64,000 bases of DNA, taken from Halobacteriales archaeon QS_4_69_225. GTDB lineage: Archaea > Halobacteriota > Halobacteria > Halobacteriales > Haloarculaceae. A program made the position numbers and the translations under genes. Location of the stretch: NCBI GenBank assembly GCA_003020965.1, contig PXRL01000017.1:1-64000 (forward strand), given 5' to 3'. The notes beneath the pieces were generated by a model that was not told the origin of the DNA, made no database searches, and worked only from the letters and a program-made list of their open reading frames with translations. Of this stretch, positions 26,441 to 34,632 are shown piece after piece (positions within the stretch are counted from its first letter, which is position 1; each line of letters opens with the position of its first letter).

Positions 26441-26809
26441 CTATTCGCCGACGGACTCCGCGGAGACGAACTGCCCGAGGACGTCCCGGCGGTCGGCGCC
26501 GGCGCGGTACAGCTCCTCCCGGAGCCGCTCGTAGTCCTCGAACTGCCGGAGGAACCCGAAGAGGTCGCCCGCCCCCGGCGGAACGTCCGCCCGCGCGAGT
26601 GCCTGCTCGATGGCTGCACCACAGGAAAAGACCGCCTCGTCGGTCAGTAGGTGGGAACACTCCTCGTAGTCGTCGGGCAGCCGCTCCAGTCGGTCGTCGG
26701 ACAGCTCCGAGAAGGCGACCATCTCCAGGGCCGTTCGATCGGCGAAGTAGTCCGCCCACCACATGCAGAAGCCGCAGTCGTCGTCGTAGACGAACGCCTC
26801 GTCGCTCAT
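26441..26809 (-). CDS. DCC-family (DUF393) thiol-disulfide oxidoreductase-like protein
   Basis: This protein of 122 residues starts with YDDDCGFCMWWADYF, the DxDCGFC motif naming the DCC family, whose fold is thioredoxin-like with a CxxC (CGFC) pair. The later half contains FSCGAAIEQAL and a Leu-rich helical end. The redox partner or substrate is unknown. A Cys at the SCGAA position may give a third redox residue. Confidence 0.85.
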   Translation of the reverse strand: MSDEAFVYDDDCGFCMWWADYFADRTALEMVAFSELSDDRLERLPDDYEECSHLLTDEAVFSCGAAIEQALARADVPPGAGDLFGFLRQFEDYERLREELYRAGADRRDVLGQFVSAESVGE

Positions 26810-26873
26810 GTTCGACGGTCGGGGCTCTCGGTTCTTATGTGTCGCGGCTTCGGCTCGAACTCCGGCTTCGGGA

Positions 26874-27341
26874 TCAGTCGAAGCGACCGGTCTCGGCGCC
26901 GCAGTCGTCGCACCGCGTCACCAGCGCCGACCCGTCGGCCGCCGACGTCACGGAGTGGTCGGTCCGGCCGCCGCAGTCCGGACACTCCCGCAGCAGCGTC
27001 AGTTCGCCGGCGTCGGCCGGCGCGCCCATCCCCAGCACCCGGGCCCGGCCGTCACCCGCGTTGCGGCTCCGCTGGAACTCCCCGGGCGCGAACCGCACCG
27101 CCTCGCCGGCGTCAACCGCGACGTCGCCACCCTCGGTCTCGAAGGCGAGCGTCCCGTCGAGGACGTAGAACACCTCCTCCTGGTTCTCGTGGGCGTGGTA
27201 GCCGAAGGCGGTGCTGTCGCCCGGTTCGAGTTCGTACAGCCGGATTCCCATGTGCTCGGTACCGAGCGCCCGGCCGACCGGCCGCTTGACGTCGGCCGGG
27301 CCCGTCCAGTTGTCGAGGTCGTCGACGGCGACGTGCTCCAT
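26874..27341 (-). CDS. Cupin with C-terminal zinc ribbon
   Basis: This 155-residue protein has a small cupin barrel: metal motif 1 is GDSTAFGYHAHENQEEVFYV with the H.H...E pattern, and motif 2 lies in GEAVRFAPGEFQRSRNAGDG, where the usual late His is absent. A zinc-ribbon-like tail carries CPDCGG and CDDCGAETG. Such haloarchaeal proteins are usually small metal-binding enzymes or sensors. The substrate is unknown. Confidence 0.82.
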   Translation of the reverse strand: MEHVAVDDLDNWTGPADVKRPVGRALGTEHMGIRLYELEPGDSTAFGYHAHENQEEVFYVLDGTLAFETEGGDVAVDAGEAVRFAPGEFQRSRNAGDGRARVLGMGAPADAGELTLLRECPDCGGRTDHSVTSAADGSALVTRCDDCGAETGRFD

Positions 27342-27443
27342 GCGCGGCTATCCGATGGCGCGGAGCAAAAAAACGACGGGTCGGGAAAGCAGGAGCCGTT
27401 CTGGCCTGCGGTTGACGGACGGTGCGGAGCGGACGGGGGCATA

Positions 27444-27597
27444 CGGCGCGCGAAGCGCGCCGTTTCGCCGGACGAGGGCGCGAGTGCGCCCGAGTCCGGT
27501 AGCGCGCGCGGACCGGAGCGGCGCGAAGCGCCGCGGAGGGAGCACGCGCGCATATTTTCCCCACGTTTTTGCCCGACTGAGGGCCGCGGAGCGGCCC
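27444..27597. repeat. Second cluster of short perfect hairpins
   Basis: Hairpins lie at 27444-27462 (CGGCGCGC/GCGCGCCG, loop GAA), 27476-27491 (GGGCGC/GCGCCC, loop GAGT), 27518-27534 (GCGGCGC/GCGCCGC, loop GAA) and 27581-27597 (GGGCCGC/GCGGCCC, loop GGA). A weaker CCGGT/ACCGG pair spans 27496-27516. It lies between the cupin and thermosome genes, a 278-nt stretch where I see no gene. Confidence 0.8.
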
Positions 27598-27607
27598 GAG
27601 GGAGGTG

Positions 27608-27616
27608 CAAAAAGTG
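27608..27616 (-). terminator. T-rich terminator after the thermosome gene
   Basis: On the minus strand, CTTTTTGCA lies a few bases past the thermosome stop codon at 27620, a typical archaeal oligo-U terminator. A second T-run follows around 27566-27570. Confidence 0.55.
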
Positions 27617-27619
27617 GGT

Positions 27620-29305
27620 TTACATCGCGCCGCCCATGCCACCCATACCGCCCATGCCGCCCATGCCGCCGCCGGGCGCGCCGCCGGGGCCGCCGGCGTC
27701 CTCCTCGCCCTCGGTGGAGAGGTCGCCCGCGGCGATGATGTCGTCGATCTTCAGGACGAGGTTGGCGGCTTCCGTCGCGGACGACAGCGCCTGCCGCTTG
27801 GCGTGGGCGGACTCGACGACGCCGGCGTCGAAGGTATCGACGACGTCGCCGGTGAACACGTCGAGGCCGGCGGTCCCGTTGCCGTCTTCGTGGGCGGCGC
27901 GCAGGTCGACGAGCGTGTCGATGGAGTCCAGCCCGGCGTTCTCAGACAGCACGCGCGGGACGAGTTCGAGCGCGTCGGCGAACGCCTTGACCGCCCGCTG
28001 CTCGCGGCCGGAGACGCCGTCGGCGAACTCCCGGACGCGGCGGGCGACCTCGACCTCGACGGCGCCGCCGCCGGCCAGCACGCGGCCGTCGGAGACGCAC
28101 TGTGCGACGACGTCCAGGGCGTCGCCGATGCCGCGCTCCAGCTCGTCGACGACGTGGTCGGTGGAGCCGCGCAGCAGCAGCGTCACGCCGTGGGACTCCT
28201 CGTCCGTGCCCTCGACGTAGAACAGTTCCTCCTCGTCGTCGAAGCGGACGTCGGCGGCCCCGAGGGCCCCGGACGCGAGGGCGTCGAGGTCCGAGACGAC
28301 CTCGGCGCCGACGACCTCGCGCAGGAACGCGAGGTCGCTTTTCTTCGCGCGGGAGGCGGCGAGGACGCCCTCCTGGGCGAGGAAGTGCTCGGCGAGGTCG
28401 TCGATGCCCTTCTGACAGAAGACGACGTCGGCGCCCGACTCGGCGATGGTTTCGACCTTCTCCCGGAGCTGCTCTTCTTCCTTGTCGAGGAAGTTCTGGA
28501 GCTGGTCGGGGCTGTCCAGCTGGAGGTTGGCGTCGGCGTCGGTGTCTTCGACCTCGATGGGCTCGTCGATGAGCAGCACCTCCGCGTTCGCCAGCGACGT
28601 CGGCATCTCGGCGTGGGCGGGGTCCTTGTCGATGACGGCCCCCTCCAGCAGCTCCGAGTCGCCGGCGGCGCTGCCGGTCTGGGTCTCGACGTTGACGTAC
28701 TCGAGGTCGACGACCGTCTCGCCGTCGTCGGCGTCGACGGTGACGGCCTGGACGGCGTCGACGACCAGCTCCGCGAGGACGTCCTTCTCGAGTTCGGCGC
28801 CCTTGCCGGTCATCGACGTTTCGGCGACGTTCCGGATGAGGTCGGTGTCGTCGGGGTCGACCGTCCGGGAGACCTCGTCGATCTCCTCGCGGGCCTGCTC
28901 GGCCGCCAGGTCGAACCCACGGATGATCGCCGTCGGGTGGATGTCCTGCTCCAGCATGTCCTCGGCGTTGCTCAGCAGCTCGCCGGCGATCGAAACGGCG
29001 GTCGTGGTGCCGTCGCCGGCCTCGTCCTCCTGGGTTTCGGCGACCTCGACGACCATCGACGCCGTCGGGTTGTCGATGTCCATCTCCCCGAGGATGGTGA
29101 CGCCGTCGTTCGTGACGGTGACGTCGCCCATCGAGGAGACGAGCATCTTGTCCATCCCTTTCGGCCCGAGCGTCGAACGTACCGACTCCGAGACCGCCTG
29201 GGCCGCCGCGATGTTGTGCGACTGGGCGTCGCGGTCCTTCATCCGCTGGGAGTCCTCGCCGAGGATGACCATCGGCTGGCCTCCCATCTGCTGCTGTTGG
29301 CTCAT
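27620..29305 (-). CDS. thsA: Thermosome (group II chaperonin) subunit
   Basis: This 561-residue subunit builds the double-ring ATP-driven folding chamber. The ATPase motifs GPKGMDKMLV, GDVTVTNDGVTIL and EDEAGDGTTTAVSIAGELL are clear, the built-in lid region lies in the middle, and the C-terminus ends in Gly/Met repeats (GGMGGMGGMGGMGGAM) as usual for haloarchaeal thermosomes. ATG at 29305 gives the MSQQQQMGGQP start. A strong TATA box lies upstream. Which of the paralogous subunits it is cannot be told, so the symbol is tentative. Confidence 0.95.
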   Translation of the reverse strand: MSQQQQMGGQPMVILGEDSQRMKDRDAQSHNIAAAQAVSESVRSTLGPKGMDKMLVSSMGDVTVTNDGVTILGEMDIDNPTASMVVEVAETQEDEAGDGTTTAVSIAGELLSNAEDMLEQDIHPTAIIRGFDLAAEQAREEIDEVSRTVDPDDTDLIRNVAETSMTGKGAELEKDVLAELVVDAVQAVTVDADDGETVVDLEYVNVETQTGSAAGDSELLEGAVIDKDPAHAEMPTSLANAEVLLIDEPIEVEDTDADANLQLDSPDQLQNFLDKEEEQLREKVETIAESGADVVFCQKGIDDLAEHFLAQEGVLAASRAKKSDLAFLREVVGAEVVSDLDALASGALGAADVRFDDEEELFYVEGTDEESHGVTLLLRGSTDHVVDELERGIGDALDVVAQCVSDGRVLAGGGAVEVEVARRVREFADGVSGREQRAVKAFADALELVPRVLSENAGLDSIDTLVDLRAAHEDGNGTAGLDVFTGDVVDTFDAGVVESAHAKRQALSSATEAANLVLKIDDIIAAGDLSTEGEEDAGGPGGAPGGGMGGMGGMGGMGGAM

Positions 29306-29330
29306 GTTCACCGAATGATTGTCCACGGTT

Positions 29331-29340
29331 CTATATAAAT
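29331..29340 (-). promoter_or_regulatory. Strong TATA box of the thermosome gene
   Basis: The minus strand reads ATTTATATAG, a consensus haloarchaeal TATA box centred about 30 nt before the ATG at 29305, giving an almost leaderless transcript. No specific heat-shock operator was recognised. Confidence 0.75.
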
Positions 29341-29681
29341 GTGGCTGATACGGCGCGGGCAGCGGCACCGGACGACCCCGGAGGGGCGCTCACCGAACCC
29401 GTCGACGGCGGCCGTGCGACAATCCGTCACGCGCGGACCTCGCCGCGACGCGGCACCTCTGTCGCGCTCGCCCACGACAGGGGGTTATTATACGTCGGGC
29501 GGCAGCAGCATCGTGCCCCACGATTCGGCTCCAGGCCGCACCGGCGCGTACGCTCGACGCCCGGAGGTGCTGGTGTAGATCGAGGCCGACAATCGAGGAA
29601 TCTACGCTCTACCGAGGGAGGTAACGACGGTCCGGCGGACGGACTCGCGCACGGGGACACGGAGCGGAAGGCGGAGCGTAG
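29341..29681. other. Intergenic stretch without a recognised gene
   Basis: This stretch lies between the thermosome promoter and the end of the importer operon. A short AT-rich part, GGGGGTTATTATACGTCGGG around 29481-29500, resembles a promoter, and AGATCGAGG..CAATCGAGGAATC repeats weakly near 29578-29602. Open frames here lack similarity. I see nothing else. Confidence 0.45.
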
Positions 29682-30491
29682 CTACGCCGGCTCGCGGAGC
29701 GCCGACCCGACCCCGGCGGCGGCGGCGCTGACGACCAATACCAGCACGCTCGCGGCGTTGAGAAAGGCCGTCGCGCCGACCCGAACCTTCCCGAAGATCT
29801 CCAGTGGAACGGTCGTGACGCCGGACCCCGCGAGGAAGAACGTGATGAGAAACTCGTTGAACGAGAGCGCGAAGGCGAAAAGCAGGCTGGCAGCGAGCGC
29901 CGGTCGCAGCAGCGGTAGCGTGACCGTTAGGAAGGCGGTCCGGGTGTCGGCACCCAGGTCCATCGCGGCGGCGGGCAGCTGTTCGTCGATCTCCGCGTAT
30001 CTCGCCGACAGCAGAAAGGTCGTGAACGGAAGCACCCAGAACAGGTGTCCGAGCACGACCGGGCCGTAGCCGTAGCCGACGTCGAGGTAGTTGCCGGTCA
30101 GGCCGATACCGAACGCAAGCACGACCGTCGGCACGAACAACGGAAGCGCGATCACGGTCGCTACGACGCCCTTGACGCGCCGGGACAATGCGCTCCGGGT
30201 GACGGCGTACGCGCCGGCCAGCCCGAGGACCGTTCCGCCGGGCGCGGCGACGGCGGCGATACCGAAGCTGGTCAGCAGCGCCCGGACGAACCGGCGGTCG
30301 GCGACGACCTCACCGTACCAGCGCAGCGAGAGCGATTCGAGCGGGATGGTCGGTTGACCGGTCGGAGACAGCGAAAGGTACGCGACGACGAGAACCGGGA
30401 CGTAGAGAAACATCAGCGTCGCGACGACGACGACCGCCGGGAACCGTCCGGCACCGCGCCGGAGCCACCGCCGCGGGCGAACGGAGCTCAT
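29682..30491 (-). CDS. ABC importer permease, PotC-like
   Basis: This 269-residue permease has six transmembrane helices and the EAA loop MDLGADTRTAFLTVTLPLLRPAL that docks on the ATPase. The N-terminal helix VVVVATLMFLYVPVLVVAYL and the pattern SLRWYGEVV fit the spermidine/putrescine PotC type. Its ATG overlaps the stop of the upstream permease (ATGA). It is the last gene of a four-gene importer operon. Confidence 0.88.
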   Translation of the reverse strand: MSSVRPRRWLRRGAGRFPAVVVVATLMFLYVPVLVVAYLSLSPTGQPTIPLESLSLRWYGEVVADRRFVRALLTSFGIAAVAAPGGTVLGLAGAYAVTRSALSRRVKGVVATVIALPLFVPTVVLAFGIGLTGNYLDVGYGYGPVVLGHLFWVLPFTTFLLSARYAEIDEQLPAAAMDLGADTRTAFLTVTLPLLRPALAASLLFAFALSFNEFLITFFLAGSGVTTVPLEIFGKVRVGATAFLNAASVLVLVVSAAAAGVGSALREPA

Positions 30492-31360
30492 CGTCGGGTC
30501 AGTTCCTCCCTGACTCGCGGGAACGCGGCCCCGAGCAGAAGCCCCGCCACGACGACGCCGAGGAAGACGAACGACAGCGCCGCTCCGAACCCGAAGTTGA
30601 TGTACTCGCGGAACGCCGCGGTGACGAGACTCGCGATCATCACCTCGCCGGGACCGCCGAGTATCTCCGGCGTCGCGTACGCCCCGGCGATCCGTGCGTA
30701 GACGATGAGCGCCGCGGCAGCAGCTCCCGGAAGCGTTCGCGGGAGAACGACGTCGAGGAACACGCGCGTGTTCGTGGCTCCGAGATCGCGGGCCGCGTCG
30801 AGGAGCCGGTAGTCGAGCCGCTCCATCGAGACGTACATCACGAGCACGACGTACGGCAGGTAGATATACACGAAGCCGACGAACACGGAGAGATCGGTGT
30901 ACAGCAGATCGAGCGGCTCGGCGACCGCGCCGACCCCGACGAGCAGCTCGTTGAGTACGCCGCCGCGGGCGAGAACCCACACCCACGCGTAGTTGAGGAC
31001 GACGTAGTTGAGCCACAGCGGGAGCGTCAGAGCGACGAGCGTCGGCAGTCGATACCGCGCGGGACACCGGTGGGCCAGCCAGTACGTGACCGGATACGAG
31101 ATCGTCAGACAGACCGCCGTGACGGCGATACCCATGCCGAGCGAGTAGCCGAGTACACCGCGGTACAGCGGTCGGGTTGCCTCGGCGTAGTTCCCCAACC
31201 CGAGCCCCGGTCCGAGACTCTCGACGAGGAGAACGACGATGGGGACGATTCCGAGCAGCACCGCCAGTCCGACCGGCCCACTCGCGACGACGCCGTCGCG
31301 AATCGGATGGGAGACGTCGGCCGGCGGTCCCGCGCCGGCGTCGTCGTCAGCCGTCGACAT
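30488..31360 (-). CDS. ABC importer permease, PotB-like
   Basis: This 290-residue permease has a hydrophilic N-terminus of about 25 residues, six helices, and the EAA loop AARDLGATNTRVFLDVVLPR. NYVVLNYAWVWVLARGGVLN resembles the PotB helix pair. It pairs with the downstream PotC-like permease. Its start lies inside the 3' end of the ATPase gene (14-nt overlap). Confidence 0.88.
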   Translation of the reverse strand: MSTADDDAGAGPPADVSHPIRDGVVASGPVGLAVLLGIVPIVVLLVESLGPGLGLGNYAEATRPLYRGVLGYSLGMGIAVTAVCLTISYPVTYWLAHRCPARYRLPTLVALTLPLWLNYVVLNYAWVWVLARGGVLNELLVGVGAVAEPLDLLYTDLSVFVGFVYIYLPYVVLVMYVSMERLDYRLLDAARDLGATNTRVFLDVVLPRTLPGAAAAALIVYARIAGAYATPEILGGPGEVMIASLVTAAFREYINFGFGAALSFVFLGVVVAGLLLGAAFPRVREELTRR

Positions 31361-32480
31361 CCGCGCCTCCCGTCGCGGCAGGGTCGTCGTCGCGGTCGAC
31401 CAGCACCGCCCGTTCGACGTCGAACGCGACGGTCTCGCCGACGCGGAACCGCCGTTCGCTGCTGCCGCCGTCCGTCGGTACCGCCTCCATCTCGTCGCGT
31501 GTCGCCGGCCCGTCGGCTTCGCGGATCGTCAGCCGGCTTCCGTCGTCGAGCTCGATCGTCGCCTCCTCGTAGAACCCCTTGTACGCGCGGTCGATCACCT
31601 CGCTGGACAGCGGCCCGTCGCCGACGGTGACGGCCTCCGGGCGGACCGCGAGGGTCACCGTCTCCCCGCGTGCCGGGGTCGCGCCGTCGACGAGGGAAGT
31701 CACCGTTCCGGCAGGTGTTTCGACGCGAACCGTCTCCCCGCCGTCGCTTTGCACCTCGCCGTCGACGAGCGCCGCGTCGCCGAGGAAGGTCGCGGTGAAC
31801 GCCGTCCGCGGGCGCTCGTACAGCCGCTCGGGCCGGCCGACGTCGACGATGCTGCCGTCCCGCATCACCGCCAGCCGGTCCGCCATGCTCATGGCGCTTT
31901 CCTGGTCGTGCGTGACGTAGAGAAACGTCGTGTCCGACTGCCGCTGGATGCGGCGGAACTCGGCCTGCATCTCGTCGCGCAGCGATCGATCGAGCGAGGC
32001 CAGCGGCTCGTCCAACAGCAACACCGCGGGCTCGTTGACCAGGGCTCGTGCCAGCGCGACGCGCTGCTGCTGTCCGCCGGACAGCGCCCCGGGGTCCCGG
32101 TCACCGAAGCCGGCGAGATCGACCAGCGACAGCGCGTCGTCGACGCGTCGTTCCCGGTCGCTCGTCGAGACGCCGGCCCGCTTCAGCCCGTAGGCGACGT
32201 TCTCCGCGACGGTCATGTGCGGAAAGAGAACGAGATCCTGGAAGACGAGGTTCGTGTCGCGTGCTCGGGGGGGCTGGTCGGTCACGGGCTCGCCGTCGAG
32301 ACGGACGACGCCCTCGTCCGGGGCCGTCAATCCGGCGAGTATCCGAAGTACGGTCGTCTTTCCGCATCCGGACGGTCCGATGAGCGCGAAGAACTCGCCC
32401 TGTTGGAGGTCCAGTGAGACGCCGCTGACGGCTTCCTCGTCGCCGTACGTCTTCGTGAGGGCCGCCGTCGAAAGCGCCAT
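31347..32480 (-). CDS. ABC importer ATPase, PotA-like
   Basis: This 377-residue ATPase has Walker A GPSGCGKTTVLRILAG, Q-loop VFQDLVLFPHMTV, signature ALSGGQQQRVALARALVNEP, Walker B VLLLDEPLASLD and switch His in YVTHDQESAM. The C-terminal third (from about 240) is a TOBE/OB regulatory domain (TVTLAVRPEAVTVGDGPLSS). It energises import of a small cationic or organic solute by the two permeases that follow. Confidence 0.92.
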   Translation of the reverse strand: MALSTAALTKTYGDEEAVSGVSLDLQQGEFFALIGPSGCGKTTVLRILAGLTAPDEGVVRLDGEPVTDQPPRARDTNLVFQDLVLFPHMTVAENVAYGLKRAGVSTSDRERRVDDALSLVDLAGFGDRDPGALSGGQQQRVALARALVNEPAVLLLDEPLASLDRSLRDEMQAEFRRIQRQSDTTFLYVTHDQESAMSMADRLAVMRDGSIVDVGRPERLYERPRTAFTATFLGDAALVDGEVQSDGGETVRVETPAGTVTSLVDGATPARGETVTLAVRPEAVTVGDGPLSSEVIDRAYKGFYEEATIELDDGSRLTIREADGPATRDEMEAVPTDGGSSERRFRVGETVAFDVERAVLVDRDDDPAATGGADVDG

Positions 32481-32482
32481 CT

Positions 32483-33604
32483 TCAGACGTTGGCCTCCGC
32501 CTTCGCTTCGCTCCACGTCCGACTGTACGCCTCGACGAGCTCGCGGGGCTTGGGATCCTCGTAGATGAACTGCTCCGGGTCGTCGAGGCCGAACGTGGAC
32601 CGGTCGACGTTCCGCTCGTCGAAGACGCGGTCGCTGGGGATCGCGATGTTGCTCGGGGCCATCAGCGACTCGTAACCCATCTCCGTGAACCACTCCTGAA
32701 TAAACGTGTGTGCGAGGTCGGGGTGTTCCGCGCCCTCTCTGACGGTGAACTGGATGAACCACGCCTTCGTCCCCTCTTCGGGGAACACGCGGTCGATCGG
32801 CACGTTTTCCGCCTGCATCGCCTGGATGACGTAGTTCCAGACCGGCTGGACGCCGACCTGTTTGGTCCGGAGCAGCTGCTCGGATTCGCCGCCGTTGTTC
32901 CAGAGCCCGCCGGTGAGTTCCAGTCGATCGACGAGGTCCGACCGGAGCGCCCCTCGGTCGACGTCGTCCACCGACGTCGGATTGAGCTCCTCGCCGACGA
33001 CGGCGTTGCGGTACAGAGCCTGTAGTCGCGCGTCGTCTCGACCGCCGGCAAGACCGTCGAGTTCCGGGTCCCACAGGTCCGCGAGCGCCGTGATCTCGCG
33101 GCTGACGAGGTCCGTGTTGATCGCCAGCGGCGTCTGTCCGAAGCTCCGTGGCACGCCGTACACGTCCCCGTCCCGCTCGAAGTAGTCTTTCTTCAGGAAG
33201 TCGAACACCGCTCCGTATGCGGGCACCTGGTCGAGATCGAGGGGCTGGAGGTATCCCTCCTCGATCGCCGGCGTCACCGCGTAGTTACCCAACGGCACGA
33301 GATCGTAATCGGCCCTGCCGGTGCGCAACTGTGCGAGCGTCTCGGCCGACCCCTGTGCCGCTTGCCGCTCGACGGTACAGTCGTGTCGTTCCTCGAACTC
33401 CGCGATGACGTCGTTGCTGTAGACGTAGGACCAGTCGATCATGGTCAGCGTCCGCGACCCCGAGCCGCCGGAGTCAGTCACCCCACCGTCGCGTTCCGAC
33501 CCGGACCCGGACCCGGAATCGAGTTCCGAACACCCTGCAAGTCCGGCCACCGCGGCAGCACCGGCACCGGTCAAGAACGAACGACGTGTCGCTCGGGACT
33601 GCAT
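32483..33604 (-). CDS. Substrate-binding Tat lipoprotein, PotD-like
   Basis: This 373-residue lipoprotein starts with a twin-arginine signal and lipobox (RATRRSFLTGAGAAAVAGLA then GCSE), a Ser/Gly linker, and then a type II periplasmic-binding fold: LTMIDWSYVYSNDVIAEFEE, GRADYDLVPLGNYAVTPAIE, VYGVPRSFGQTPLAINTDLV. It captures the substrate outside the membrane for the PotABC-like transporter. Polyamines are the family default, but thiamine or other solutes are possible. A TATA element CTTATTATC near 33630 is about 26 nt before the ATG. Confidence 0.9.
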   Translation of the reverse strand: MQSRATRRSFLTGAGAAAVAGLAGCSELDSGSGSGSERDGGVTDSGGSGSRTLTMIDWSYVYSNDVIAEFEERHDCTVERQAAQGSAETLAQLRTGRADYDLVPLGNYAVTPAIEEGYLQPLDLDQVPAYGAVFDFLKKDYFERDGDVYGVPRSFGQTPLAINTDLVSREITALADLWDPELDGLAGGRDDARLQALYRNAVVGEELNPTSVDDVDRGALRSDLVDRLELTGGLWNNGGESEQLLRTKQVGVQPVWNYVIQAMQAENVPIDRVFPEEGTKAWFIQFTVREGAEHPDLAHTFIQEWFTEMGYESLMAPSNIAIPSDRVFDERNVDRSTFGLDDPEQFIYEDPKPRELVEAYSRTWSEAKAEANV

Positions 33605-33823
33605 ACATGCACTTGGAGAATCATGATAATAAGCACTGGGTGAGGTCGATCCGGACGTGATCCGTGAACGGCGGCGGAGCGCGACGTCGAGAGGAGAGAC
33701 CGACACGACTATGAGTGCCGCCGCGCGGCCCGTCGGCCGACCTCGGGTCCGACCGGAACTGTCGTGTCACGGCGCACCGTCGGGAGAGCCGGACTACGGG
33801 TCGCCGCCGGCGAGACTCCCGGA

Positions 33824-33907
33824 CGCCAGGACTGGGATTTGAACCCAGAATCCCGAACGGGAACACGCTTTCCAGGCGTGCGCCTTACCAGATTCGGCCA
33901 TCCTGGC
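33824..33907 (-). tRNA. trnS: tRNA-Ser (anticodon GGA)
   Basis: Read on the minus strand, GCCAGGA at the 5' end pairs with TCCTGGC at the 3' end, followed by discriminator G. The anticodon loop reads CTGGAAA with anticodon GGA, and a long variable arm (about GTGTTCCCGTTCGGGAT) marks a class II serine tRNA. The TTCAAAT T-loop is present. No intron is seen; the 3' CCA is not encoded. Confidence 0.95.
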
Positions 33908-33963
33908 TCGGATCCGGCTACTCGGGTCCGGCGGTTAAACGCTTCGCGTTCTACCCGGGCGAC

Positions 33964-34218
33964 TCACTCGTCCGGATCTAACTCCGGGTCCGGTTCCGGG
34001 TCCGCCCCCGTTTCCCCGTCGACGGCGACCGGCACGGCGTGGTGGCCGAGCCGGTGGGCGACGGTGGCCGTGACGACGAGGACGACGACGGCGACGGCGG
34101 CGACGGGCCCGACCCCGAGGAACGTCCCGCCGGCGACGAGGTACGCCTGGTGGGCGACGAGAAAGGCCATCGCGCCGGCGACGCCCCACAGCAGGGCGGC
34201 CTTCCCGCGCGGCGTCAC
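33964..34218 (-). CDS. Small two-helix membrane protein
   Basis: This 84-residue protein has two transmembrane helices (ALLWGVAGAMAFLVAHQAYL and VGPVAAVAVVVLVVTATVAH) and an acidic tail ending DPEPDPELDPDE. It starts with GTG overlapping the RidA stop (GTGA), so the pair is an operon. The function is unknown. Confidence 0.75.
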   Translation of the reverse strand: MTPRGKAALLWGVAGAMAFLVAHQAYLVAGGTFLGVGPVAAVAVVVLVVTATVAHRLGHHAVPVAVDGETGADPEPDPELDPDE

Positions 34219-34598
34219 GCCCGCGTCGCGACCGCCTCGATCTCGACGGCCATCCCCAGCGGCAGGGTCCCCGCCTCGACGGCCGACCGCGCCGGTAGGT
34301 CGCCGTCGAAGTGGTCGCCATAGACCTCGTCGACCGTCTCGTAATCGTCGATGTCGGCGAGATAGACCGTCGTTTTCAGCGCCGACCCGAGATCGGCGCC
34401 GGCCGCCGAAGGCACCGCCGCGAGGTTCGACAGTACCTGCTCGGCCTGGACGTCGACTGGCTCGTCGGCCAGCGATTCCCCCTCGGGCGTCAGTGCGACC
34501 TGCCCCGCCGTGAATACGCGGTCGCCGATGACCGTCGCCTGGCTGTAGTCGGCCGCCGCCGGCGGCGCATCGTCGGTCTCGATGGTCTCCTCGGTCAT
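34215..34598 (-). CDS. ridA: RidA-family enamine/imine deaminase
   Basis: This 127-residue protein is RidA-like. It removes reactive 2-aminoacrylate and related enamines released by PLP enzymes such as threonine dehydratase (ilvA lies at 48147). Typical segments are YSQATVIGDRVFTAGQVALT, EQVLSNLAAVPSAAGADLGS, TTVYLADIDDYETVDEVYGD, and PARSAVEAGTLPLGMAVEIE with the conserved Arg. It has an N-terminal extension of about 10 acidic residues. The ATG at 34598 was chosen over an upstream non-homologous extension. Confidence 0.92.
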   Translation of the reverse strand: MTEETIETDDAPPAAADYSQATVIGDRVFTAGQVALTPEGESLADEPVDVQAEQVLSNLAAVPSAAGADLGSALKTTVYLADIDDYETVDEVYGDHFDGDLPARSAVEAGTLPLGMAVEIEAVATRA

Positions 34599-34632
34599 GC
34601 CCGGCGCTCCGGCACGGACCGGCATAAATCTC

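Noticed and set aside
33824-33907. tRNA-Ser as an attachment site for an integrated element
   Set aside because: No second copy of its 3' end was seen nearby and the flanking genes look like core genes.
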